NCBI RefSeq assembly: GCF_041770905.1 | Contig: NZ_JBEUWX010000002.1 | Span: 310,001-374,000, forward strand | Direction: 5' to 3' | Source: Propionivibrio hellwigii | GTDB lineage: Bacteria > Pseudomonadota > Gammaproteobacteria > Burkholderiales > Rhodocyclaceae | Length of the DNA stretch: 64,000 nucleotides | Part shown: in pieces, positions 42,912-51,892 of the stretch | Layout: each line of letters opens with the position of its first letter | How positions within the stretch are numbered: the first letter of the stretch is position 1 | Program-made: the position numbers and the translations under genes | The notes under the pieces: generated by a model | Told to the model about the DNA's origin: nothing | The model's database searches: none | What the model saw: only the letters and a program-made list of their open reading frames with translations

Positions 42912-44165
42912 TCAGTCGAGTACGTGCGAGGCTAGACCGTCAGCCAGTTTTGGCTCAAACCAGGTTGATTTGGGGGGCATGACTTCACCGGCGTCGGCAA
43001 CCGACATCAATTGGTCGAGCTGGGTCGGATACATCGAGAAAGCGACCGCCATCTCGCCGCTGTCGACGCGTTTTTCGAGTTCGCCAAGGCCGCGAATGCC
43101 GCCAACAAAGTCGATCCGTGCGTCACGGCGCAGGTCGGTGATGCCGAGTACCGGGCCAAGAATTTGCTCGGAGAGCACGGAGACATCGAGCCGACGCACC
43201 GGATCTTGCACCGGAATAAGTTCCGGCCGGATTGCCAGAGCGTACCAGCGGCCGGCGACATACATGCCGAATTCGCCAACATGTTCAGGCTTGACGGCGG
43301 TTTGGGCGGGCGTGACTGTACAGCGCTCGCCGATGGCCTTGAGGAAGCTGTCGAGGCTATGGCCGTTGAGGTCGCGGACGACGCGGTTGTAATCGAAGAT
43401 GCGCATCTGCCGCGCCGGGAACACGACGGCGAGGAAGTATTCCGATTCCGCATCGCTCGCAACGTTGCCGGCTTTCCGCCGGCTTTCCGCAATGCGTGAA
43501 GCGGCGGCGGAGCGGTGATGCCCGTCGGCGATATAGAGCACCGGCATGGCATTGATGACGGCGCTGATACGGGCAATGGTGGCCTCGTCATCGATCAGCC
43601 AGACGGTATGGCGGATGCCATCATCAGCGGTCAGGTCGGCGATGGGGGCGCCGGATGTGGCCTCGGCAAGCAGACGCTCGGCTTCATCGCTGTCCGGGTG
43701 GGCAAGCAGTGCCGGGCCGGTCTGGGCATTGAGCGCCTCGATCTGGCGCACGCGGTCGTCCTCCTTCTCCGGTCGCGTGAATTCATGCTTGCGGATGCGG
43801 TTGTTATCGTAATGCGCAACCGAGGCGGTGACGATCAACCCTGTCTGCGCATGTTCGCCCATCACCAGCCGGTAGGCGTAGTAGCAGGGTTTGCGCTCAC
43901 GGATCAGGATGCCGTCGTCGATCAGTCGGCGGAGATTTTCCGCCGATTTGGCATACACCTCGGGTGCGTAAGGATCGATGTTTTCGGGCAAATCGATTTC
44001 AGCTTTTGAAATGTGCAGGAAGGAATAGGGTTTGCCGGCGGCGCGTATGCGCGCCTCCTTGCTAGAAAGCACGTCATAAGGCGGAGCGGCGACCGCAGCG
44101 GCCTGCTCGGGCAGAGGGCGCAGGGCGGCAAAGGGGCGGATCAAGGGGGGTGTGGTGGGGTTCAA
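42912..44165 (-). CDS. DUF1015 family protein
   Basis: A conserved cytoplasmic protein of about 417 aa, function not established. Family landmarks are IRPFAALRPLPEQAAAVAAPPYDVLSSKEAR at the N-terminus, HEFTRPEKEDDRV, the ADGHHRSAAASRIAE motif in the middle and MPPKSTWFEPKLADGL at the C-terminus. All the conserved His and Asp residues are present, so an enzymatic role is likely. Start: a TTG at 44165 has GGGAGA six bases upstream; another TTG at 44189 keeps the frame open but lacks a binding site. It sits alone between aroG and the acetyltransferase relic. Confidence 0.85.
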   Translation of the reverse strand: MNPTTPPLIRPFAALRPLPEQAAAVAAPPYDVLSSKEARIRAAGKPYSFLHISKAEIDLPENIDPYAPEVYAKSAENLRRLIDDGILIRERKPCYYAYRLVMGEHAQTGLIVTASVAHYDNNRIRKHEFTRPEKEDDRVRQIEALNAQTGPALLAHPDSDEAERLLAEATSGAPIADLTADDGIRHTVWLIDDEATIARISAVINAMPVLYIADGHHRSAAASRIAESRRKAGNVASDAESEYFLAVVFPARQMRIFDYNRVVRDLNGHSLDSFLKAIGERCTVTPAQTAVKPEHVGEFGMYVAGRWYALAIRPELIPVQDPVRRLDVSVLSEQILGPVLGITDLRRDARIDFVGGIRGLGELEKRVDSGEMAVAFSMYPTQLDQLMSVADAGEVMPPKSTWFEPKLADGLASHVLD

Positions 44166-44313
44166 GTCAGTCTCCCGATCAAAAAGCAATCAATAAAACG
44201 GCGATGAAGTCACGGTTGGGTCAAATACCCAGCGGAGCGCATGCGGCTTGTCGAGGCATCAACGTAGCCATGCTGGCGGACGAATCAGTACAAATCGTAT
44301 GTTCGCATAATAG

Positions 44314-45423
44314 CTATTCGGCGGTTGGTACGTTCCGCTTCGGTAACACATCGCGCAGCTGTGCGGCGGCTTCGCGCAGCATACGCTCTGTCGTTGCCCA
44401 GTCGACGCAGGCGTCGGTGATCGAGCAGCCGTACTTGAGCTGGGTACGATCTTTAGGAATTGGCTGGTTGCCGGCAATGAGGTTGGATTCGATCATGACG
44501 CCGACCAGCGAATGGTTTCCGTAATGGATCTGGTTGACGATGTCGGAGAGCACGAACGGTTGGAGCTTGTGATCCTTGTAGCTGTTGGCGTGCGAGCAAT
44601 CGACAACCAGATTGGCCGGAAGACCGGCTTTAGTCAGCGCTTCCTCGGCAATGCGAACGCTGACCGTATCGTAATTCGGACGGTCGTCGCCGCCGCGCAA
44701 TACCAGATGGGCATAATGATTGCCCCGCGTGCGCACGATCGCCGTATGACCTTCGCTGTTGATGCCCAGAAAACTGTGCTGGCGTGAGGCGGAAAGAATG
44801 GCGTTTACGGCAATGCCGATGTCACCGTTAGTCGCGTTTTTAAAGCCGACCGGCGTCGATAGACCGGAAGCCATCTCACGGTGCGTTTGCGATTCCGACG
44901 TACGCGCGCCGATCGCCGTCCATGCAATGAGATCGCCAAGATACTGCGGTGAAATCGGGTCGAGCGCCTCAGTGGCTGTCGGCAGGCCCAGTTCGGCAAT
45001 CTCGTGCAGGAAAGCGCGCGCCTTTTCCATGCCTTTGTCGATACAGAACGAATCGTCCATGTAAGGGTCGTTGATAAAGCCCTTCCAGCCGGTTGTCGTG
45101 CGTGGTTTTTGAAAATAAACGCGCATGATCAGCAACAGCGTATCGTCCAGTTCATCGGCCAATGCCTTGAGCCGGCGGGCATAATCGATGCCCGCGACCG
45201 GGTCGTGAATCGAACAGGGGCCAACAACGACGAACAGGCGGGGATCACGCCGGTCGAGGATATCGCGCAAGGCTTTGCGGCCGTGTATGACGGTCTGTGC
45301 CGCCTGCCTAGAAAGCGGAATGCGCGCCAGAATTTCTTTGGGCGAAGGCATCGGCTCAAAATTGCCGACGTTGATATTTTCGATGGCGTTCTGGTCGTTG
45401 GGGGAATTGTCGGAAGGGGTCAT
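44314..45423 (-). CDS. aroG: 3-deoxy-7-phosphoheptulonate synthase (class I)
   Basis: DAHP synthase condenses phosphoenolpyruvate with erythrose 4-phosphate, the first step of aromatic amino-acid synthesis. The 369-aa protein shows VVVGPCSIHDPVAGIDYARRL, MRVYFQKPRTTTGWKGFINDPYMDDSF, ATEALDPISPQYLGDLIAWTAIGARTSESQTHREMASGL, and DCSHANSYKDHKLQP with the metal-binding Cys and His. Whether it is inhibited by Phe, Tyr or Trp is not read from sequence. It appears to be a single-gene unit. Beyond its start the DNA becomes AT-rich. Confidence 0.94.
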   Translation of the reverse strand: MTPSDNSPNDQNAIENINVGNFEPMPSPKEILARIPLSRQAAQTVIHGRKALRDILDRRDPRLFVVVGPCSIHDPVAGIDYARRLKALADELDDTLLLIMRVYFQKPRTTTGWKGFINDPYMDDSFCIDKGMEKARAFLHEIAELGLPTATEALDPISPQYLGDLIAWTAIGARTSESQTHREMASGLSTPVGFKNATNGDIGIAVNAILSASRQHSFLGINSEGHTAIVRTRGNHYAHLVLRGGDDRPNYDTVSVRIAEEALTKAGLPANLVVDCSHANSYKDHKLQPFVLSDIVNQIHYGNHSLVGVMIESNLIAGNQPIPKDRTQLKYGCSITDACVDWATTERMLREAAAQLRDVLPKRNVPTAE

Positions 45424-45777
45424 TTTTTAGATAGGGGTAATTGAAATTTCCCAAATATTCAGGTGAGGTTGGTGTTTTGCTAATCTGGAATATTAAATAT
45501 TTCAGAAATAAATTCTCTCACAAAATTATTTCTGAATCTAGTGGAATATTTTTTGTACTATTATTTCAATAAGCTATTGTTAATGCAAAAATTTTTATCG
45601 AAAACATATTCTATTTAAGCTATTTCTCCTTAACTTTGCTCAGACTGTTAAAAAAATAATAAAGTTTTATTTTTAGAGATTTTATGGAAAATACAGATCC
45701 CAGTGGGTAGTAGATATTTTATATAATAATTTATTACGCTTATATTCATCATCTAAATTTTTTGACTTTATTTAGCT
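45424..45777. other. AT-rich patch upstream of aroG
   Basis: About 350 bases clearly poorer in G and C than the host genes. No complete gene is seen. Several AT-rich stretches could be promoters for aroG. It is continuous with the remnant and membrane protein gene that follow, and together (45424-46500) they look like acquired DNA. Confidence 0.5.
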
Positions 45778-45959
45778 TTAAACTGTTGCTGTTCTCCCAA
45801 CAGGGGCAATTTTCATTGCTTCAATAAACTTGAGTAGCATTTTTCTGGCAGCATCAACTGTAGTGATCGGTAAAAGCCACGGTTTTCTTGATTTTTATGA
45901 TAAAAGATCACAGTAAATCCTTTGGGTGAATTAACTTTTAACTGATTCCATAATTTCAG
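45778..45959 (-). pseudogene. Frameshifted remnant of an unknown AT-rich gene
   Basis: Minus-strand reading gives LKLWNQLKVNSPKGFTVIFY then HKNQENRGFYRS in one frame and, after a shift, ITTVDAARKMLLKFIEAMKI and APVGRTATV before a TAA. Together this reads like the C-terminal part of one small protein. Its make-up is unlike the shadow frames and it shares the AT-rich composition of the neighbouring membrane protein. I cannot name it; a toxin-immunity type protein is only a guess from context. The upstream part of the gene is lost or not alignable. Confidence 0.35.
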
Positions 45960-45979
45960 TCTCTGCCTTCATGTAGTAT

Positions 45980-46441
45980 TTAAGATGTGGTCATAATAGA
46001 ATGTAGAATATCATTTATTGCATTATAGAAAGCATAAGTTATTGCACAAAATATGGGGATAATAACAGTTGTTTGAAATGCACTAGAAGCTATATAAAAA
46101 AGAAAGTAAGCTTGATTTTTAAACCCTGTTGTTCGTAAAACAAGTGCTGTTAGGGTAATAAGTAGTCCGATAATTGGCGGGAGAAATAATGAAATAGTTA
46201 TTGGAATGGTGATAAAGCCTATCCCATCCCAATCTATTTTTGTACACCACCAGGCGATGCTTATAGTTAGTATTACAGTTGTTGTACCGATGATATATGC
46301 TATTTTCTTTTTATTTTCTATGGTTTCTTCTGTTTTTGCACGGCGTATTATTTTAACAATAAGTCGCCCAATAAAAATCGAAACTATCGAGGTGACTAGA
46401 AACGTTGGAATATATATCATTAAAATAGCTAAACCCATCAT
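45980..46441 (-). CDS. Unknown small integral membrane protein
   Basis: A 153-aa AT-rich gene starting with two ATG codons behind GGAAGGAT. The protein has four clear hydrophobic segments: AILMIYIPTFLVTSIVSIFIG, a stretch beginning IAYIIGTTTVILTISIAWW, ITIPITISLFLPPIIGLLIT and AYFLFYIASSAF...VIIPIFCAI. Between the first two lies a basic loop KIIRRAKTEETIENKKK. I do not recognise the family. Its composition, its neighbouring gene relic and its position between two housekeeping genes suggest recent acquisition. Roles such as immunity or phage exclusion are possible but not supported by a motif. Confidence 0.65.
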   Translation of the reverse strand: MMGLAILMIYIPTFLVTSIVSIFIGRLIVKIIRRAKTEETIENKKKIAYIIGTTTVILTISIAWWCTKIDWDGIGFITIPITISLFLPPIIGLLITLTALVLRTTGFKNQAYFLFYIASSAFQTTVIIPIFCAITYAFYNAINDILHSIMTTS

Positions 46442-46505
46442 TTATCCTTCCGAATAAAATGTCTAACATTTTTACTTTAATAATCCCATACGTTGTTTTG
46501 GCAGC

Positions 46506-49500
46506 TTATGCCACTTTCTCCGCACCAAGTTGTTTTAATAGCTCCCGCGTGACGGCGATGCGTTCGGCCAATGTCGGGCAGGGGCGCACAAGTGAAAGTC
46601 TATCCTGCCCAGCGAGTTTGTAGCTACGGTTTTTCTGAATCAGGTCGATGATGATGATCGGGTCGATCGGCGGCTTTGGCTCAAACTGGACATTGACGCC
46701 ATTGGCCGTTGCATCCAGCTTGATGATGCCGAGCGGGCGGCAGCGCAGTCGCAGCCGGTGGCTTTCGAGCAGCGCCTGCGCCTGTGGCGGCAGTTCGCCG
46801 AAACGGTCGATGAGCTCTTCCTGCATGGCGGCGATTTCATCCGGTGAGGTGCAGTTGGCTAGGCGTTTGTAGAGCGTCAGCCGTTCATGCACGTCGGGCG
46901 CATAGTCGCTGGGCAGCAGCGTCGGCGTGTGCAGGTTGATTTCAGTCGCAATGCCCAGCGGTTCGATCAAGTCGGCCTCTTTGCCCTGACGCAGCGCGCT
47001 GACGGCGCGGTTGAGCATTTCGCTATAGAGGCTGAAACCGATTTCCTGCATGGCGCCGGACTGGTTTTCGCCGAGGATTTCGCCGGCGCCGCGAATTTCC
47101 AGGTCGTGCATGGCGAGGTAGAAACCCGCGCCCAGTTCTTCCATTGCCTGAATCGCTTCCAGCCGCTGGCGCGCCTGCTTTGTCAGGCCGCTTTTGCCGT
47201 CGGCATCGGCGCGTGTTAGCAGGTAGGCGTAGGCCTGGTGGTGCGAGCGGCCAACGCGGCCGCGCAATTGGTGCAGTTGCGCTAGCCCGAACTTGTCGGC
47301 GCGGTCGATGATGATCGTGTTGGCATGCGGATTGTCGATACCGGTTTCGATGATCGTCGTACATAACAACAGGTTGGCGCGTTGCTGGGTGAAATCGCGC
47401 ATGACCCGTTCCAGCTCGCGTTCGCTCATCTGTCCGTGGCCGACGACGATGCGCGCTTCGGGCAGCAGCTTGGTGAGCTTATCGCGCATGTTTTCGATTG
47501 TGTCGACCTGATTGTGCAGAAAGTAGACTTGTCCGCCGCGCTTGAATTCGCGCAGCAGCGCCTCGCGCACGATGCCGTCCGAGTAGCGCGAGACGAAGGT
47601 TTTGATCGCCAGGCGTTTTTGCGGCGCGGTGGCAATGACCGAGAAATCACGCAGCCCTTCGAGCGAGAGGCCGAGCGTGCGCGGAATCGGCGTTGCCGTC
47701 AGCGTCAGCACGTCGACCTCGGCGCGCAGTTTCTTCAGCAGCTCCTTCTGGCGCACGCCGAAACGATGTTCCTCGTCGATGACGACGAGGCCGAGACGGG
47801 CAAAATGCACATCCTTTTGCAGCAGCCGATGCGTGCCGATGACGATGTCCGCCTTACCGTCGGCGGTTTCCTGCAAGGCGCGTTCGATTTCGCCGGTGGT
47901 TTTGAAGCGCGAGAGTTCGACGATTCTGACCGGCCAGTCGGCGAAGCGGTCGCTGAAATTCTGGAAATGCTGCTCGCACAGCAGCGTCGTCGGGCAAAGA
48001 ATGGCGACCTGACGCCCGCCGGCAACGGCGCAGAAGGCGGCGCGCATTGCCACCTCGGTTTTGCCGAAACCGACATCGCCGCAAACAAGACGATCCATCG
48101 GCTTGCCGGATTGCATATCCTCAATGACGGCAGCGATGGCGGCGGCCTGATCAGGAGTTTCCTCAAAGCCGAAACCCTCGGCAAAGGCTTCGTAATCGTG
48201 CGCGGAGAACTGGAAAGCGTGGCCTTGCCGGGCGGCGCGGCGGGCATAAAGCGCCAGCAGTTCGGCGGCTGTGTCGTGCGCCTGCTGCGCGGCCTTGCGC
48301 TTGGCCTTTTCCCATTGCGGCGAACCGAGCGCGTGCAATGGCGCGGTTTCCGGGTCGGCGCCGGAATAGCGCGAGATCACGTGCAGTTGCGAGACGGGGA
48401 CGTAGAGTTTGGCTTCGTCGGCGTAATGCAGTTCGAGAAATTCCGCTTCGCCCTCGCCAAGGTTGAGGTAAACCAGGCCGTGGTAGCGGGCGATCCCGTG
48501 CTGTTCATGCACCACCGGATCGCCGACTTTCAGCTCGGTCAGATCGCGCAGCCAGTTATCGAGCGAGGCTTTTTTGCCGCTACGCCGCTGGGTGCGCCGC
48601 GTCGGGCTGTCGGCGTACAGCTCGGTCTCGGTGATGATGGCGAGCGCTTCGTTTTTGTCTGCGGGCGTTGATGCGCCGTCGGCAATAAAGCCTTCGTAGA
48701 GCGGCGAAACGCCGAGCGCCAGCCGGCTGCCGCTGTCGAGAAAGCCACCCAAATCAGGGCAGGCATCGGGCTGGAAGCCGTATTCGGCGAGCAGGCCGGC
48801 CAGCGTCTCGCGGCGGCCGGCGCTTTCCGCAAGCAACAACACGCGGCCGGGAAAGCCGTCGATAAAAGCGTGCAAGCGCGCCAGGGGCGCCTCGGCGCGC
48901 CGGTTGACGGCCAACGGCGGCAGGGGACAAGAGGGGGCGGCCGGCGATGCTTCGTTACGCTTGCTCAATATGAGCCGCGTGTAGGGTTTGGCGGCGATGA
49001 AAAAATGTTCCTCGTTGAGGAACAGCGCTTCGGGCGGCAGCAGCGGCCGGTGTTTCTCGCCCGACAACATGCGGTAGCGTGACTGGGCGTCGCGCCAGAA
49101 ATCGCGCAGTGCTGCGGGGACATCGTTATGCAGGCAAAGGCGCGTTCCTTCCGGTAGGTAATCGAACAGCGTCGCCGTGTTTTCAAAGAACAGCGGCAGC
49201 CAATATTCGATGCCGGCGGGCGGAATGCCGTTCGATACGTCCTTGTAGATGCCGGACTGCGCCGGGTCGCCCTCGAAGGTTGCACGGAAGCGCTGGCGGA
49301 AACGAGTGCGTCCCGTTTCATCGAGCGGGAATTCGCGCGCGGGCAGCAGACGGATTTCCGGCACCGGATAGAGCGTGCGCTGGGTGTCGACATCGAAGGT
49401 TTTGATGCTCTCGATTTCATCGTCAAACAGGTCGATGCGGAAGGGCAGCGCCGATCCCATAGGAAACAGGTCGATCAGGCCGCCGCGAATCGAATACTCG

Positions 49501-50138
49501 CCCGGTGAAACGACGTTGGCGACGTGCGTATAGCCGGCCAGCGTCAGTTGCGCACGAAATGCCGCGGCGTCCAGCGTTTCCCCTTGCTTGAAAAAGAACG
49601 TATAGGCGGCCAGATAGGCGGGCGGCGCCAGTCGGTATGCCGCCGTGGTGGCCGGGATGAGCAGCACGTCGCATTCGCCGCGGCTGACGCTGTGCAGCGC
49701 GGCCAGCCGTTCCGACACGAGATCATGGTGCGGCGAGAAGCTATCGTAAGGCAGTGTTTCCCAATCCGGCAGCAGGCGTACACGCAGGCTAGGCGCAAAC
49801 CAGGGAATTTCGGCGAGCAGGCGGCGTGCGTCGCCCGCGTTGGCCGTGATGACGGCGATCAGCGCTCCCCGGCGGGCAGCAACAGCTTCGCCGGCGAGTT
49901 GTGCAATGTACCAGGCATCGGCAGAGCCGGAAAACGGCGGCAGGGCAATACGCTCCCCGGTTTGGCCGGCCAGATGCGGCGGGATAAGTGGCAGTCGCGG
50001 AAGTTGCGGAAGCCGCGGCGGCATGGGCTGGAGGGATGACAGCGGTTGGGCGGCAGCGCGGGAAGGCACGGTAGGCGTAGGCGGTACGGCAGGGAAGGCG
50101 GCAGATGAAACGGTAGATGCGTCAGTCGAATCGGTCAT
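46506..50138 (-). CDS. mfd: Transcription-repair coupling factor Mfd
   Basis: Mfd removes RNA polymerase stalled at DNA damage and recruits UvrA. In the 1210-aa chain the order is: a Pro/Ala-rich N-terminal extension of about 55 residues, a UvrB-like region (domains D1-D3, with LPDWETLPYDSFSPHHDLVSERL), the RNA polymerase interaction domain (LKVGDPVVHEQHGIARYHGLVYL), superfamily 2 helicase (Walker A VCGDVGFGKTEVAMRAA, motif II VIDEEHRFGV, motif III LTLTATPIPRTL), motif VI QLRGRVGRSHHQAYAYLL, and the C-terminal D7 domain. All helicase motifs are intact. The start is uncertain: an internal Met near residue 39 would remove most of the extension. It follows the SEC-C gene on the same strand after a 348-base gap. 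Confidence 0.95.
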   Translation of the reverse strand: MTDSTDASTVSSAAFPAVPPTPTVPSRAAAQPLSSLQPMPPRLPQLPRLPLIPPHLAGQTGERIALPPFSGSADAWYIAQLAGEAVAARRGALIAVITANAGDARRLLAEIPWFAPSLRVRLLPDWETLPYDSFSPHHDLVSERLAALHSVSRGECDVLLIPATTAAYRLAPPAYLAAYTFFFKQGETLDAAAFRAQLTLAGYTHVANVVSPGEYSIRGGLIDLFPMGSALPFRIDLFDDEIESIKTFDVDTQRTLYPVPEIRLLPAREFPLDETGRTRFRQRFRATFEGDPAQSGIYKDVSNGIPPAGIEYWLPLFFENTATLFDYLPEGTRLCLHNDVPAALRDFWRDAQSRYRMLSGEKHRPLLPPEALFLNEEHFFIAAKPYTRLILSKRNEASPAAPSCPLPPLAVNRRAEAPLARLHAFIDGFPGRVLLLAESAGRRETLAGLLAEYGFQPDACPDLGGFLDSGSRLALGVSPLYEGFIADGASTPADKNEALAIITETELYADSPTRRTQRRSGKKASLDNWLRDLTELKVGDPVVHEQHGIARYHGLVYLNLGEGEAEFLELHYADEAKLYVPVSQLHVISRYSGADPETAPLHALGSPQWEKAKRKAAQQAHDTAAELLALYARRAARQGHAFQFSAHDYEAFAEGFGFEETPDQAAAIAAVIEDMQSGKPMDRLVCGDVGFGKTEVAMRAAFCAVAGGRQVAILCPTTLLCEQHFQNFSDRFADWPVRIVELSRFKTTGEIERALQETADGKADIVIGTHRLLQKDVHFARLGLVVIDEEHRFGVRQKELLKKLRAEVDVLTLTATPIPRTLGLSLEGLRDFSVIATAPQKRLAIKTFVSRYSDGIVREALLREFKRGGQVYFLHNQVDTIENMRDKLTKLLPEARIVVGHGQMSERELERVMRDFTQQRANLLLCTTIIETGIDNPHANTIIIDRADKFGLAQLHQLRGRVGRSHHQAYAYLLTRADADGKSGLTKQARQRLEAIQAMEELGAGFYLAMHDLEIRGAGEILGENQSGAMQEIGFSLYSEMLNRAVSALRQGKEADLIEPLGIATEINLHTPTLLPSDYAPDVHERLTLYKRLANCTSPDEIAAMQEELIDRFGELPPQAQALLESHRLRLRCRPLGIIKLDATANGVNVQFEPKPPIDPIIIIDLIQKNRSYKLAGQDRLSLVRPCPTLAERIAVTRELLKQLGAEKVA

Positions 50139-50486
50139 GCAGGTACAGACGTTAAGTCAGCAAAAATACGGGGCGGGAAAAACGGCGGTTTCTTATGCGT
50201 TGGTCCGCTTGGGTCAGGCGGAAGATGGATATCCATGCGGGGCAATAAATAGTATGCGGCTCAAGATCGTTGGTTTGGGATCGTTCTGGGGAAATAGCTT
50301 CAAAAATAAACAGGAACTGAACGGCAGTATGCGGCTTTGCAGGTACAGCTATTGAGCAGGCTGATAGATGCCAGATGTCGGCTCGGATCTGCAACCCTTG
50401 CAGCCGCCGCGCCGTCGGGCATTTTTTCGGGCTTTTCATGCCTCGCCAGCGGGCGGCTTGTCGTCGCGGGTATTTTTCACCGGCGC
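50139..50486. other. Gap between mfd and the SEC-C gene
   Basis: I see no gene in these 348 bases; the open frames across it look like chance. The segment should hold the mfd promoter. A pair of GGGC(A/T)TTTTTTCGGGC-like runs near 50417-50436 is the only notable string. Confidence 0.4.
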
Positions 50487-51230
50487 TTAGTCCCCGGATT
50501 CATCGCCACAGCAGAACTTATATTTTTTACCGCTGCCGCAGGGACATTCATCGTTGCGCCCGACTTTGGGCGCATCGCGGTGTACCGTGCCGATGCTGCG
50601 CTTGGCACGCCAGAAATTGTAGATGTCGGCAACGGCCTGCGGCAGATCGTCCTCGCAATCGGCGAGCATTTGCTCGCGTTCCTCGCCTTCCGGCCAGGGT
50701 TCGCCATGCTCGCGCGCGGCGCTTTCGGCTTCACCGGTGAGCACCATCAGCGGAAACAGGCGTTCATCAAGATAGGCGATCTCCTCATAATCTTCCTCGC
50801 TGTTCTCAGCATTTTCCTCGGAGTCGTCTTCGCCGAGAAAATCGAACCAGTCTTCTTCGGCGGAATCGACCGCCGCCAGATAGGCTTCACACCAGGGCTG
50901 GTAGTCACTCGGCGCATCGTCGCCTTCTTCGAGCGGGTAGAGCAACAGGGTCGGCGGTTCTCCGGCATTCAGATCCGCTTCCAGGGCGTCGGCGAAACGG
51001 CGCAACAGACCGGCGGCTTCCAGCCCGACCGGCTGTTCGAGCGCTTCATCGCTGCCGAGAATGTCGCTCAGCCAGCGTTCCGGCGGCATCGGGCGCGGGC
51101 CGGCCAGCGCGGCGCACAAATAACCCTGGGCCTCGTCGAGGCGCAGGGCTTCTTCCAGCGCCGGGTCGTCGAGCAGTTCTTCCAGACGGTCGAGTTCCGC
51201 ATCGGTGAGCGGTATGGCGGATGGTGTCAT
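50487..51230 (-). CDS. UPF0149/YecA family protein with C-terminal SEC-C motif
   Basis: A 247-aa acidic soluble protein. The N-terminal two thirds are a UPF0149-like helical domain (DAELDRLEELLDDPALEEALRLDEAQGYLCAALAGPRPMPPERWL), and the final 20 residues are a SEC-C zinc motif (VGRNDECPCGSGKKYKFCCG), with ligands CxC and CC. SEC-C tails bind ribosomes or SecB in other proteins. The middle has a very acidic run (EDDSEENAENSEEDYEE). A strong AGGAGG lies in the 15-base gap behind queF, so the two are co-transcribed. The role is unknown. Confidence 0.85.
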   Translation of the reverse strand: MTPSAIPLTDAELDRLEELLDDPALEEALRLDEAQGYLCAALAGPRPMPPERWLSDILGSDEALEQPVGLEAAGLLRRFADALEADLNAGEPPTLLLYPLEEGDDAPSDYQPWCEAYLAAVDSAEEDWFDFLGEDDSEENAENSEEDYEEIAYLDERLFPLMVLTGEAESAAREHGEPWPEGEEREQMLADCEDDLPQAVADIYNFWRAKRSIGTVHRDAPKVGRNDECPCGSGKKYKFCCGDESGD

Positions 51231-51245
51231 GGCGTTGCCTCCTGT

Positions 51246-51665
51246 TTATCCTCGCGTGTTGGATTGACTGTCGAACCGGTCCAGCTCGACCCTTGGCACC
51301 GGCTGCCAGCCCGGTTCCCGGTGTTCAGCGACCACATTGGTGAAAATGCCGCCGCGTACGTAAAACTTGGCGGTTAGACGCATGAAGCGCGGTTTGAGCG
51401 CCTGGACGAGATCGTCAAGAATGCGGTTGGTGACGGCTTCGTGATAGCAGCCCTCGTCGCGGAACGACCAGATGTAAAGTTTGAGGCTTTTGAGTTCGAC
51501 GCAGGTTTTTTCAGGGATGTAGTCGAGAATCAGCGTGGCAAAGTCGGGCTGTCCGGTCATTGGGCACAGGCAGGTAAACTCCGGGATCTCCATGTGGATG
51601 TGGAAGTCCCGCTGCGGCGCCGGATTGGGAAAGGTTTGCAGGTTTTTGCTCGGTCGGGTGCTCAT
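51246..51665 (-). CDS. queF: NADPH-dependent 7-cyano-7-deazaguanine reductase QueF
   Basis: QueF reduces preQ0 to preQ1, a step of queuosine tRNA modification. It is the short single-domain (Bacillus-type) form, 139 aa. The catalytic motif is EIPEFTCLCPMTGQPDFATL, where the second Cys in CLCP is the thioimide-forming residue, then ELKSLKLYIWSFRDEGCYHEAVTNRIL and the FTNVVAEH tail. I start at 51665 (MSTRPSKNLQTF), since 58 further codons upstream are arginine-rich and non-homologous. It diverges from smc. Confidence 0.93.
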   Translation of the reverse strand: MSTRPSKNLQTFPNPAPQRDFHIHMEIPEFTCLCPMTGQPDFATLILDYIPEKTCVELKSLKLYIWSFRDEGCYHEAVTNRILDDLVQALKPRFMRLTAKFYVRGGIFTNVVAEHREPGWQPVPRVELDRFDSQSNTRG

Positions 51666-51892
51666 GGCTGTGTAAAGTCGTTGTCCGGAGTTTGAAACGG
51701 CTGCGGAATGAATGCCGCTGACAAATGCTATTATAGGCGGACAGCGCGGCGGGCGCGATGCGCGATGGCGCAGGCGTGAAGCGCCGTTCGGAATACTCAG
51801 TGGAAATGATCGCCGGCGCAGCGTATTCGTGCTATTCATGCCATTCGCGCCGCCGCCGGCGGTGGCTCTGTCGTCTTTTGCATTGCTTTTTC

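Noticed and set aside
47382..48671. 429-codon frame antisense to mfd
   Set aside because: Shadow frame; the minus strand carries complete helicase motifs of Mfd.
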